From assembly GCF_002907375.1 (NCBI RefSeq), contig NZ_MIYK01000001.1, forward strand, positions 310,001 to 374,000: a stretch of DNA of 64,000 nt, in the 5' to 3' direction. The position numbers and the translations under genes were made by a program. The notes under the pieces were generated by a model. That model had not been told where the DNA came from, made no database searches, and saw only the letters and a list, made by a program, of their open reading frames with translations. Shown in pieces: positions 37,151 to 47,063 of this stretch. Numbering within the stretch: the stretch's first letter is position 1; every line of letters begins with the position of its first letter. This DNA is from Fructilactobacillus lindneri DSM 20690 = JCM 11027 (GTDB lineage Bacteria > Bacillota > Bacilli > Lactobacillales > Lactobacillaceae).

Positions 37151-38263
37151 ATGAAAAAGAAAGTTGCAATTATCGGAGGAGGAATCGTTGGATCGTCTGC
37201 TGCTTATTTTTTAAATTGTCTTCCGAATAATGATAAAATAGATGTTACCTTGTTTGATGATGGTCAGGGACAAGCTACTATGGCAGCTGCCGGAATAATT
37301 TCTCCTTGGTTATCCAAACGAAGAAATAAAAAATGGTATCAACTAGCAAAAGATGGAGCAAAATTAATTGCTAAAATTGCTGTTGACACCAATATGAATT
37401 CTGAAACTTATGCAAATAATGGAACTATTATTACCAGAAAAAATGCTGATGATTTAACTAATCTTTTTGAATTAGCTAAGAAAAGAAAATTAGAAGCACC
37501 TCAAATGGGATCCATTGAAATTCTCACTAAAGAAGAAATTACAAAAAAAATTCCAATTATAAACAAGCCATTATATGATGGTTTGTTTATTTCTGGGGGC
37601 GCTAGGATTGAAGGTGGTTTTTTTTGTAGACATTTGCTAAATATTGCTCAAAAAAATAACCTTAAAATCTTGAAGGGTAAAACTACATTTCAAGATGATC
37701 ATAATTTAGAATATAAACATCAAATTTATTATTTTGACAAAATTATTGTCGCTACAGGGGCATGGGCGAAACAAACACTAGCTCCATTAGGGATTAAATG
37801 TAAAATACGTGCCCAAAAAGGACAATTGATTGAAGTTAAAGTCCCATCTTTTAAAAATGATCAAAAAATGCCAGTAATGATGCCTGAATCAGAATTTGAT
37901 TTAATTCCTTTAGGTCAAGGAAAACTTATTATTGGGGCAACCCATGATAATGAACAACAATTTGATTTAAACATTGAAAAATCAGTAACTAATCATTTAA
38001 TAACTACTGCTCATCATTTTGTAACTGGTATTAGTACAAATGATGTTATTATGGAAAGAGTCGGTACACGTGCTTATACTAATGATTATGCTCCATTTTT
38101 TGGAACTATCCCTGGACATGATAGTATTTTAGTTGGAAGCGGATTAGGCTCTTCAGGATTAACTACTGGGCCATTAGTTGGCAAATTTTTAGCTGAGTTA
38201 GTTTGTAATGAAAAGCTTAACTTCGCACATTATAGAAAACCAATTGGGCAATACATTAGTTAA
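37151..38263 (+). CDS. FAD-dependent oxidoreductase (DadA/glycine oxidase family)
   Basis: 370 residues with an N-terminal Rossmann FAD motif KKVAIIGGGIVGSSAAYFL at 3-21, the second FAD block FDKIIVATGAWAKQ and C-terminal VGSGLGSSGLTTGPLVG. This DAO family oxidises amines or amino acids; the substrate is not visible from sequence. In lactobacilli this gene commonly follows rlmL. Its stop overlaps the convergent RNase HI-like gene by eight bases, and no terminator separates them. Confidence 0.85.
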   Translation: MKKKVAIIGGGIVGSSAAYFLNCLPNNDKIDVTLFDDGQGQATMAAAGIISPWLSKRRNKKWYQLAKDGAKLIAKIAVDTNMNSETYANNGTIITRKNADDLTNLFELAKKRKLEAPQMGSIEILTKEEITKKIPIINKPLYDGLFISGGARIEGGFFCRHLLNIAQKNNLKILKGKTTFQDDHNLEYKHQIYYFDKIIVATGAWAKQTLAPLGIKCKIRAQKGQLIEVKVPSFKNDQKMPVMMPESEFDLIPLGQGKLIIGATHDNEQQFDLNIEKSVTNHLITTAHHFVTGISTNDVIMERVGTRAYTNDYAPFFGTIPGHDSILVGSGLGSSGLTTGPLVGKFLAELVCNEKLNFAHYRKPIGQYIS

Positions 38264-38660
38264 GTTCATGTAATGCTTGTTGAGCAAGCATATGTGCACC
38301 TTTATTTTGTGATTCTGGGATCCAATTAATAAAAACTTGTTGAAATTTATTTTCTATTTTTATGATTTCATTAACATATATTTGATATTTTTTGGCATAT
38401 TTTTTGTTTAAGCTATCAGCAAGTATCTTACTATCAGTATAGTATGTGACTATTACATGCTGTAATTCATTATCATTAATTTCATTGATAAGCGATTTAA
38501 ATGCAAAAATACATCCCATGAACTCGGCTGTATGATTATCGTTAGCTTTTAAAATTGTTTTTAATTGAGTTTGTTGGTGTTTATTAATAATTAATACACC
38601 AGCACTACTTTTTAAGTTAATTGGATTTACAGCAGCATCAGAATATAATTTATAAAACAT
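38256..38660 (-). CDS. ribonuclease HI-like protein
   Basis: 134 residues of RNase H fold: MFYKLYSDAAVNPINLKSSAG (Asp8), NHTAEFMGCIFAF (Glu), VTYYTDSKILADSL (Asp), and near the end ESQNKGAHMLAQQAL, where most homologues have Asp in AD.LA but this one has His. Whether it cleaves RNA in RNA-DNA hybrids is therefore less certain. An in-frame upstream ATG exists at 38726, but GGAG precedes the one at 38660 and the fold begins there. It is divergent from ebsA by 33 bases. An EbsB-like annotation is sometimes used for this position; I prefer the fold name. Confidence 0.85.
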   Translation of the reverse strand: MFYKLYSDAAVNPINLKSSAGVLIINKHQQTQLKTILKANDNHTAEFMGCIFAFKSLINEINDNELQHVIVTYYTDSKILADSLNKKYAKKYQIYVNEIIKIENKFQQVFINWIPESQNKGAHMLAQQALHELN

Positions 38661-38693
38661 TGATTTTCTCCATTTCAAAAAGAGGTAGTGTTT

Positions 38694-39083
38694 ATGATAA
38701 CGCAAAAAAGGAAATTTTTGTATCAACCACCATTACTTACAAGTAGTATTTGTTGGAGTTGGACATTAATCGTTATGTTGATTGGTATAATTATTTGGTT
38801 GGAAATAACACATTTTCAAACAATTACTTTAGGTTTTTTTATTGCTTTTGCATTTTTAACATGGATTCAAATTTATTTTAGAAAGATCTTTGTTGGCAAT
38901 GGAAAGATTGATATTCATAGCGTCTTAAATCCATTTGGAAAGAAAATAAGTATTAGTTCAATTACTAATATTAAAACAAAAAGGAATAGTATTTCTTTCG
39001 ATGCTAATGGAAAGAATTATAAATTTTTATTACCTTCGAATTCATTAATTGAATTACAAGAAATTATTTCAAAAAAACAATAA
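38694..39083 (+). CDS. ebsA: EbsA family membrane protein
   Basis: 129 residues with two adjacent transmembrane helices (about 18-40 and 44-62) followed by a cytoplasmic-type soluble part resembling a small PH-like domain (GKIDIHSVLNPFGKKISISSI). Recognised as EbsA from N-terminal sequence and its fixed neighbourhood (RNase HI-like upstream, lspA downstream) in lactobacilli and enterococci. Function not established. ATG 38694 is chosen over GTG 38688 because AGAGG is eight bases upstream. Confidence 0.75.
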   Translation: MITQKRKFLYQPPLLTSSICWSWTLIVMLIGIIIWLEITHFQTITLGFFIAFAFLTWIQIYFRKIFVGNGKIDIHSVLNPFGKKISISSITNIKTKRNSISFDANGKNYKFLLPSNSLIELQEIISKKQ

Positions 39084-39099
39084 TAGAAATGAGAAAAAA

Positions 39100-39570
39100 G
39101 TGAGATTTTCAAAAAAAAACAAAATAAAATTTACCTTAATCACAATCTTTGGAATTATTTTATTGCTAATTGATCAAATTTCAAAATTAATGATTCGATC
39201 TTTAATTCCAATTGGGAAAATCATTAAGTTTATTCCAGGGATTTTATCAATTACAAATTTACAAAATACTGGAGCAGCTTGGAGTATTTTGACTGGAAAT
39301 TCCTTTTTGTTTATTGTTATATCAGTTATAGCAATCTTTATTTTTGGTTATCTTATTTGTGAATATTATGAAAATTATCATTATACTATCGGTCTTGTTT
39401 TAATGTTAGTTGGAACAATTGGAAATTTGATTGATAGAATTTTATTTGGTTATGTAACTGACATGTTTCAATTAGATTTTATTAATTTTCCAGTATTTAA
39501 CGTTGCTGATAGTTGTCTCTCGGTTGGGGTATTAATCATTATTTATTCACTCGTTTGTAAAGGAAAGTAA
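39100..39570 (+). CDS. lspA: lipoprotein signal peptidase (signal peptidase II)
   Basis: Membrane aspartic protease removing signal peptides from prolipoproteins. 156 residues, four transmembrane helices, with LLIDQISKLM (helix 1), NTGAAWSIL, GNLIDRILFGYVTDM (first catalytic Asp) and FNVADSCLSVG (second catalytic Asp). The frame is open from a TTG inside ebsA; GTG at 39100 gives the normal length but has only a weak site. rluD begins two bases after the stop. Confidence 0.95.
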   Translation: MRFSKKNKIKFTLITIFGIILLLIDQISKLMIRSLIPIGKIIKFIPGILSITNLQNTGAAWSILTGNSFLFIVISVIAIFIFGYLICEYYENYHYTIGLVLMLVGTIGNLIDRILFGYVTDMFQLDFINFPVFNVADSCLSVGVLIIIYSLVCKGK

Positions 39571-39571
39571 G

Positions 39572-41030
<1,459 letters not shown>

Positions 41031-41066
41031 CTATAAATATTTTAAAGTAAAGAGGGCGATTTTTTG

Positions 41067-42152
41067 GTGAAAAAATATTTAATACTTGATGATGGAACTT
41101 CCTTTGTTGGCGAAGCCTTTGGTGATTTGTCTACAGCAACTGGAGAATTAGCAATCAACAGTAATTTAAATAATTATCAAGAGTCACTCACAGATCCTTT
41201 GTATCATAATCAAATAATTACTTTTACGCAGCCTTCAATTGGAAATATTGGAATTAATCCTAAAAGTTATGAATCTATTTTAACTTCTGCTAAAGGAATT
41301 GTAGTACATCAAGAGGAAAATATTTCATTTTCACATCTGAAAAATTTATCTTTAAATTCTTTTTTAAAAGAACGTCATATTCCAGGGATATGTCAGATTG
41401 ATACAAGAGCACTACAAAAATATGTTCATACTCATAATGTGAAAAAAGCTAGCATTGTTAATAATAATGATGCACATGCCTTTGATCAATTACAAGCATC
41501 AGTATTAAGTAACCAACAAATTCAATCTGTCGCTACTCCTAAACCATATCTTGTACCAGGAAGCGGTATTACTATTGTGGTAATTGACTTGGGTCTCAGA
41601 GAATCCATTGTACGGCAATTATCTAAATTAAATTGTAATTTAATTGTAGTTCCTTGGAATACTAGTTTTTCTGAAATCAAAAATTTAGATCCAGAAGGAG
41701 TTGTGATTTCTTCTGGACCAGGTTCTCCAGAAGAAATTGAAAATTCTGTAATAGATAATATTTTGGAGATTCAAAAAGAATTACCGTTGTTCGGAATTGG
41801 ACTTGGTCATGAATTAATTGCCATTGTTAATGGTGCAAAAATTAAAAGACTAAAAATTGGTCATTATGGAGATAATCATCCAGTAAAAAAGATTATTACA
41901 AATGAAATTGTTTACCCACATCAAGCACAAGATTATGCAATTGTGACTGATTCCGTTGATACCTCAAAACTAATTATTACTTATGTTGATTTAATCAATG
42001 GAACAGTTCAAGGACTTAGAAGTCGCGATTATCCTACTTTTTCTGTTCAATTTTTACCGGAAAGTGCATTAGGTATAGAAAACAATTTAGATCTTTTTGA
42101 TGAATTTATTGAAAGCGTAGTAGCTCACAGGAGAGTTAAATATGAATTGTGA
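41067..42152 (+). CDS. carA: carbamoyl phosphate synthase small subunit homologue, catalytic residues lost
   Basis: Homologous along its full 361 residues to CarA, the glutaminase subunit that hydrolyses glutamine and channels ammonia to CarB. The fold is kept: VIDLGLRESIVRQLSKLNCN, SSGPGSPEEIEN and LGHELIAIVNGAK...GHYGDNHPV. The nucleophile elbow, normally GICLGHQ, reads GIGLGHE, so the catalytic Cys is Gly245; the catalytic His of QFHPE is Leu330 (QFLPE); the NHGYAV block reads AQDYAIV; and the N-terminal MTGYQE turn reads LNNYQES. Glutaminase activity is therefore not expected. The frame is intact. Start GTG behind AGAGGG; TTG 41064 is possible. It overlaps carB by 11 bases. Confidence 0.88.
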   Translation: MKKYLILDDGTSFVGEAFGDLSTATGELAINSNLNNYQESLTDPLYHNQIITFTQPSIGNIGINPKSYESILTSAKGIVVHQEENISFSHLKNLSLNSFLKERHIPGICQIDTRALQKYVHTHNVKKASIVNNNDAHAFDQLQASVLSNQQIQSVATPKPYLVPGSGITIVVIDLGLRESIVRQLSKLNCNLIVVPWNTSFSEIKNLDPEGVVISSGPGSPEEIENSVIDNILEIQKELPLFGIGLGHELIAIVNGAKIKRLKIGHYGDNHPVKKIITNEIVYPHQAQDYAIVTDSVDTSKLIITYVDLINGTVQGLRSRDYPTFSVQFLPESALGIENNLDLFDEFIESVVAHRRVKYEL

Positions 42153-44706
42153 GATTAAAAATATTTTAATAATTGGTGGTGGCCCTTCTGATGTGGGTCA
42201 TGAAAACGAACAAGATGCTGCTGCTTTTCAAGCTTTTTCTATGTGGAAAAATATTGGAATAAAAACATTTATTATTGATAATAATCCTTATTCATTGTTG
42301 TTACAGGAAGTCCCTGCAAGTGACGTATTTGTTAAAAATATCAACACACAAAACGTTGAAGAAATTATTAAAACAAAAAAAATTGATGCAATTACTTCTA
42401 TTTATGGAAAAAAGGAAGCATTAAAAGTAATTCAAAGACTAAACAAGAACGGTATTTTAAAAAATTATAATGTAAAAATTATCGGTCTGAATGAAAATAA
42501 TATTTCATTATTTGGTGGAATTAAGGATAATGTTGATAACAATACAGTATTAGCAAATCGATTGCTTGAAAATGACATTCCAATATTAGCTTCTAACATT
42601 ATTAATGATTTCGATGAATTAAGAAGTAATATTGAAAAAATAAAGTTTCCTGTATCTGTAAAACCCGTAAATCCAATTAAAGGGCAATATCGAAATGTTT
42701 TTCAAAATGTAGAGGATTTAAATGCTCAAATTAATGATATTTTTCAACAATCTAAAGTAAATAAAATTTCTTTAGAAAAAGAAGTTGGAACATACAAAGA
42801 AATTGGTATGGTTGCAATTAGAGATAAAGCTGGAACTAAAATGATTATTTCATCATTAGAGGATATGAACCCAGTTAAGGTAAATTCAACTGATTCAGTA
42901 GTTTTTGCACCTGCACAAACGTTAAATGATATAATGCTTCAACAACTTCGTGCAACTACTTTCAAAGTAATGGATTGTTTAGGTATAAAAGGAATTTGCC
43001 ATATACAATTTGCTGTTAATTCAAAAACTGATGAATATTATGTTTTGAAAATAAATCCTTTTTTTAACCAAGAAACTTCAATAGCTGCCAAAGCTACAGG
43101 TTATCCTTTAGCTATGATAGTGGCTTCGATAATAATCAATTATTCACTTACAGAAATCAAATTACCGCCAAAATTTAATAAATTAACCCCAATTTTACAA
43201 CCAATTAATGATCACATCACCGTAAAAACACCAATTTGGCCATTTGATTATTTGGATATGGCTGATTCACATTTAGGACCACATGCTAAAGCTACTGGTG
43301 CTGCAATTGGAGTTGGGAGAAGTGCTGAAGCTGCTTTTATGAATGCATTAAGAAGTTCACAACCTAGCCCCAAAGATGTTTTGCCAAGTTATAACTATTT
43401 AAGTGAAGATGACTTAATTGAACAATTATTGCATCCAACTGATCAACAGTTGTTAATTTTATATGAAGCAGTAAATCGTGGATATTCAACGAATGATTTA
43501 AGTGAAATAACTAAAATTGATGAATTCTTTTTTGTTATTATGAAAAATATTTTAAAAATTGTTAAATTTGTAAAAGACAATCCTTTAGATCCAAAAGCAT
43601 TATTAGCTGGAGATCGATATGGTTTCGGAAATGGTATGTTTTGTCATTATTGGAATGTTAGCAATCAAACCGTGGTTTATCTGCAAGAAAATTTAAATAA
43701 TAAAAAGACCTATAAAATGATTGAACCGACCGCAGGCGAATTTATAGAAAATACTGATTCTTTTTATGGTAGTTATGAATCAGAATCTGATAGTAATCAA
43801 TTAAGTAACAATAGTGCATTAGTTATTGGTAAAGGAAGAAATCATCTTGGGCCTAATACAGCTGCTGATACTTATACTGCTGAGATGTTGATTCAACTTC
43901 ATAAACTCGGCTATAAAACTATCATTCTTAACAACAATCCAAATTCAGTATCATTAATTCCGATTATTAGTGATAAACAATACATTGAACCAGTTCAACT
44001 TGGAGAAATTTTAAATATAATTAAGTTAGAGAAACCGAGTTATGTGTTTTTACCTGGAAATCGTCATTATTTAATTAGAGAACTAAGTAAGTTAAAAGAT
44101 AATTTTACACTAATTGTTTTACCACCTGATCAAAAAAACGGTATTTGGAATGTGCCAAAAGCTGATTTTGCTATTGATTTATTGGTAAGTCGTAATGAAA
44201 TCATTCCCATTTCTACGGTTGGATTCAAATCGCAAGAAGACATTGATGACGATGAAGTTGATAAACAAACTGATTATTATATTCCTTTTGGAAAAGATGC
44301 TTTAGATATCAAAAAAATAGAAAAAATGGCAAAGAATGAAGTTCAGGAGCATCAATTAACGGGACTAATTCAAGTATTATTCCATACTAATCATCATACT
44401 GGTGGATACGCAGTATCTGGGATTACACCATTAAGAATTACGGAAACAATTTTTTTAAATGAAGTCACTGGTATTAATTGGATAAAAATTTTGATGCAAA
44501 TGTATACTGAACATTTTAATCCATCATTTTTAAAAAAATTAATTCCAAGTATTGATTCAACTAGTCGATTTGCAATTATGCAAATAATTTTCCCATTTAA
44601 ATCACTTGGAATTAGCAATATTCCTAAAAAAAGAGACTTTGAGATTGGAGCCAAGCTTTCATTTGGCAAATCAATTAGTGATTCACAAAAAAATTTATTG
44701 AAATGA
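42142..44706 (+). CDS. carB: carbamoyl phosphate synthase large subunit homologue, shortened and catalytically degenerate
   Basis: 854 residues against about 1060 for CarB. Residues 1-390 match the first synthetase half, but active-site blocks are altered: GSGPIIIGQ is GGGPSDVGH, RPAFTLGGTGGG is KPVNPIKGQYRN, and the metal-binding IEVNPRVSR is LKINPFFNQ (Glu to Lys303, both Arg lost). The oligomerisation domain (about 420-545) is well kept: ITKIDEFFF, YKMIEP. The second half keeps its pre-ATP-grasp domain (558-690), then most of the ATP-grasp domain is missing; a remnant aligns at SGITPLRITETIFLNEVTG. The C-terminal allosteric (MGS-like) domain is absent. No frameshift or stop. AGGAGAG precedes the ATG. 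A pseudoenzyme partner for the CarA homologue, or early decay, are the options. Confidence 0.85.
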   Translation: MNCEIKNILIIGGGPSDVGHENEQDAAAFQAFSMWKNIGIKTFIIDNNPYSLLLQEVPASDVFVKNINTQNVEEIIKTKKIDAITSIYGKKEALKVIQRLNKNGILKNYNVKIIGLNENNISLFGGIKDNVDNNTVLANRLLENDIPILASNIINDFDELRSNIEKIKFPVSVKPVNPIKGQYRNVFQNVEDLNAQINDIFQQSKVNKISLEKEVGTYKEIGMVAIRDKAGTKMIISSLEDMNPVKVNSTDSVVFAPAQTLNDIMLQQLRATTFKVMDCLGIKGICHIQFAVNSKTDEYYVLKINPFFNQETSIAAKATGYPLAMIVASIIINYSLTEIKLPPKFNKLTPILQPINDHITVKTPIWPFDYLDMADSHLGPHAKATGAAIGVGRSAEAAFMNALRSSQPSPKDVLPSYNYLSEDDLIEQLLHPTDQQLLILYEAVNRGYSTNDLSEITKIDEFFFVIMKNILKIVKFVKDNPLDPKALLAGDRYGFGNGMFCHYWNVSNQTVVYLQENLNNKKTYKMIEPTAGEFIENTDSFYGSYESESDSNQLSNNSALVIGKGRNHLGPNTAADTYTAEMLIQLHKLGYKTIILNNNPNSVSLIPIISDKQYIEPVQLGEILNIIKLEKPSYVFLPGNRHYLIRELSKLKDNFTLIVLPPDQKNGIWNVPKADFAIDLLVSRNEIIPISTVGFKSQEDIDDDEVDKQTDYYIPFGKDALDIKKIEKMAKNEVQEHQLTGLIQVLFHTNHHTGGYAVSGITPLRITETIFLNEVTGINWIKILMQMYTEHFNPSFLKKLIPSIDSTSRFAIMQIIFPFKSLGISNIPKKRDFEIGAKLSFGKSISDSQKNLLK

Positions 44707-44740
44707 GTAAATTGAAAAACAATATATAAATATTTAATTA

Positions 44741-44776
44741 AAAAAACAGGAAAATAAATTATTTTCCTGTTTTTTG
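44741..44776. terminator. bidirectional terminator between carB and rqcH
   Basis: Stem AAAAAACAGGAAAAT / ATTTTCCTGTTTTTT with a five-base loop between convergent genes. Confidence 0.9.
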
Positions 44777-46498
44777 CTAATTGTTTTTAAGTACATTTTC
44801 ACGAAGATGTTTAAATTTTTCTTTAGTAGGAGTAACATAAACTGTTTTTTGACCTGTATAGGTAACAAAACCTGGTTTAGCACCACTAGGTTTTTTAATT
44901 CTTTTTACTACATCATAATCAACAGGAACATTTGCTGAATTTCGGGCTTTAGAATAATAAGCAGCTAACTCGGCTGCTTGTATAATAGTTTCTTCACTAG
45001 GATTAAAAGAACGAATAATCACGTGAGAACCATGAATTTTTTGAGTATGCAACCAGGTATCACGCTTGTCAGCTATTTTATGCGTCAGCTGATCATTTTG
45101 CAAATTATTTTTACCAACTAAAATAATGGTACCATTATCCGAAACAAATCGTTCTGGTTTGCTTACTTTTGCTTTTCGTTGCTTTTTAACTTTGTTTTTA
45201 ATTTTAAGATAGCCTTCATTTTGTAATTCTATTTTTATATCAGCTAAATTTTCAGGATCTGCAATTTCAATTTGTGATTTAATATTCTCAAAATAATCTA
45301 TTTCTGCTTTAGTCTTTTTCAATTGTTGATTAATAAATTTAACCGCATTCTTTTTTTTCTGATATTGCTTAAAATACCATTGTGCATTAGCTGAAGGTGA
45401 TAAGGAAGGTTTCAAATTAATTTTTATTTTTTTGTTATTGTCATAAAAATTTGGTAATACAATCAATTTCTCGCCAGATTTAACTTGTTTTAAATAAGTC
45501 ATTAAAATCTCGCCTTTAATGCGATATTCGTCAGCTAATTTAGATTCTTTTTCAGATTGTTCTAATCTTTTTATTTTACGTTTATTCTTTTTTAATTCAT
45601 TTTGAGTGATTTGAATGAGTTGAGAGCCTTGTTCTCTAACTCGTTCATGGTTTACCTTGGTTTGAAAATAAACATCCAACATTTCACTTAAAGTAGGAAA
45701 TTGTTTTTCAATCTTTTGATTAAGATAAGGAAAAGCAGAAAAATTTAATTTTCCATTTTCACTAATACTAATAGTTGGGGTTGGATTATTAAAATTAGAA
45801 AAAAAGTTCTGATATTTACTTTTGATAGTTGATCCAGGTTCATGAATTGCAGTTGCTAATGCAGTTGAAGTATCTTTACCCAGTCCTTGTAAATATTGGC
45901 GTAAATTCGTTGCAAATACACTTACATTAGGAAAATCATGATTAAGTTGATTTATAGTAGTAAAATCATTTAAATCAAAAGGATTAATCATATTTTGTTT
46001 AGGCGGGTTAATGTATTTGGAACCAGGAAGAAGGGTACGATAACGATTTTTTTCTAATCCAATTCTTTTGACAGCATCAATAATATTTCGATTCTTTGCT
46101 TCTACTAAAATAATATTACTATGTCTAGCCATAACTTCAATAACCAAAACTAATTCTTCAATGTCACCCAATTCGTTTCTAGTATTAAAATGAAAATGCA
46201 TAACTCGATCATTATCAACTTGATGAATTTTATTAAGAAAACTTCCTCGTAGTCGTTTTCTTAATGTCATCGCAAAATTACTAGGTTCTTTTGGATTGGT
46301 AAAGGGAATTTTGGTAGTTTGGATACGTGCATAAAGGGGATTTGCAGATAAAAGTGTCTGATAATTATTGCCATTGGCACGAATTGTCATCATTATTTCG
46401 TTAGGATATGGTTCGTTAATTTTTGTAACTCGACCATTCAATAACTCATTATTTAATTCGTTTGACATTGCATGCATAAATGATCCATCAAAAGACAT
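44777..46498 (-). CDS. rqcH: RqcH / NFACT family ribosome quality control protein (FbpA)
   Basis: Binds stalled 50S subunits with peptidyl-tRNA and directs alanine tailing; formerly named fibronectin-binding protein. 573 residues: NFACT-N domain (MSFDGSFMHAMSNELNNEL at the start; the conserved Asp-Arg pair in QVDNDRVMHF and EVMARHSNIIL), coiled coil (about 270-440), and NFACT-R domain with RFVSDNGTIILVGKNNLQND and DTWLHTQKIHGSHVII. All landmarks and length are normal. Located after carB as in many lactobacilli. Confidence 0.93.
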   Translation of the reverse strand: MSFDGSFMHAMSNELNNELLNGRVTKINEPYPNEIMMTIRANGNNYQTLLSANPLYARIQTTKIPFTNPKEPSNFAMTLRKRLRGSFLNKIHQVDNDRVMHFHFNTRNELGDIEELVLVIEVMARHSNIILVEAKNRNIIDAVKRIGLEKNRYRTLLPGSKYINPPKQNMINPFDLNDFTTINQLNHDFPNVSVFATNLRQYLQGLGKDTSTALATAIHEPGSTIKSKYQNFFSNFNNPTPTISISENGKLNFSAFPYLNQKIEKQFPTLSEMLDVYFQTKVNHERVREQGSQLIQITQNELKKNKRKIKRLEQSEKESKLADEYRIKGEILMTYLKQVKSGEKLIVLPNFYDNNKKIKINLKPSLSPSANAQWYFKQYQKKKNAVKFINQQLKKTKAEIDYFENIKSQIEIADPENLADIKIELQNEGYLKIKNKVKKQRKAKVSKPERFVSDNGTIILVGKNNLQNDQLTHKIADKRDTWLHTQKIHGSHVIIRSFNPSEETIIQAAELAAYYSKARNSANVPVDYDVVKRIKKPSGAKPGFVTYTGQKTVYVTPTKEKFKHLRENVLKNN

Positions 46499-46585
46499 AC
46501 TAAGACTCCTTGTTTAAATTTGTACCTTTATTTTAGTATACCTTATACTCATACTAACTTATAGTAAATTTACTGATTACTCAAT

Positions 46586-46612
46586 ATTGTATAGCACAAT
46601 TAATGTTATAAT
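46586..46612 (+). promoter_or_regulatory. marR promoter with palindrome (candidate operator)
   Basis: ATTGT-ATAGC-ACAAT (46586-46600) is a palindrome just upstream of an extended -10 element (TGTTATAAT, TATAAT at 46607-46612). A MarR regulator binding here would block its own transcription. No convincing -35 box. Confidence 0.4.
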
Positions 46613-46632
46613 ATCGATTGGGGGAATTTAAA

Positions 46633-47062
46633 ATGAAAAACATTTTGGCTGCATTACATGATGTAAGTAAAACTCAACAACAAAAATTATTGAAAATCAC
46701 AAAAAAAAAGGAATTTAACCATTTCAGAATGGAAATTGTTAACTGCAATTAACAATGAATATAATACTCAAGAAAAGTTAGCTAAAGAAATGAGTTTAGA
46801 TACTTCAACCTTGTCGCGACAATTAAAACGTTTAGTAGAAAAAGGAATGGTTCATAAAACTGCAATAGGCAAGGATAGGAGACAACTTGTCTATAATATT
46901 GATGAAAAAGGGGTTAACGCTTACAAAAGTATTGAAAATGACTATCAAACATTCAAACTACACATTTTTGAACAATGGACAGATGAAGAAAAAAATATGT
47001 TGAAAATTTTACTTAATCGATTAGAAAATAGTATGACTAAAAATAATAAATGGAGTGAATAA
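46633..47062 (+). pseudogene. MarR family transcriptional regulator, frameshifted in an A9 tract
   Basis: ATG 46633 behind TGGGGGAA opens a frame coding MKNILAALHDVSKTQQQ, which ends early. The remaining protein (NLTISEWKLLTAINNEY, the winged-helix EKLAKEMSLDTSTLSRQLKRLVEKGMV, and the wing KTAIGKDRRQLVYNID) is in the +1 frame from about 46708 onward. The switch coincides with nine A at 46701-46709; eight A would restore one 142-residue frame of normal MarR length. It could be a real frameshift, phase-variable, rescued by slippage on the A run, or a sequencing error. An alternative TTG start at 46736 would make a 108-residue protein lacking the dimerisation helix. The degV gene follows immediately. 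Confidence 0.75.
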
Positions 47063-47063
47063 A

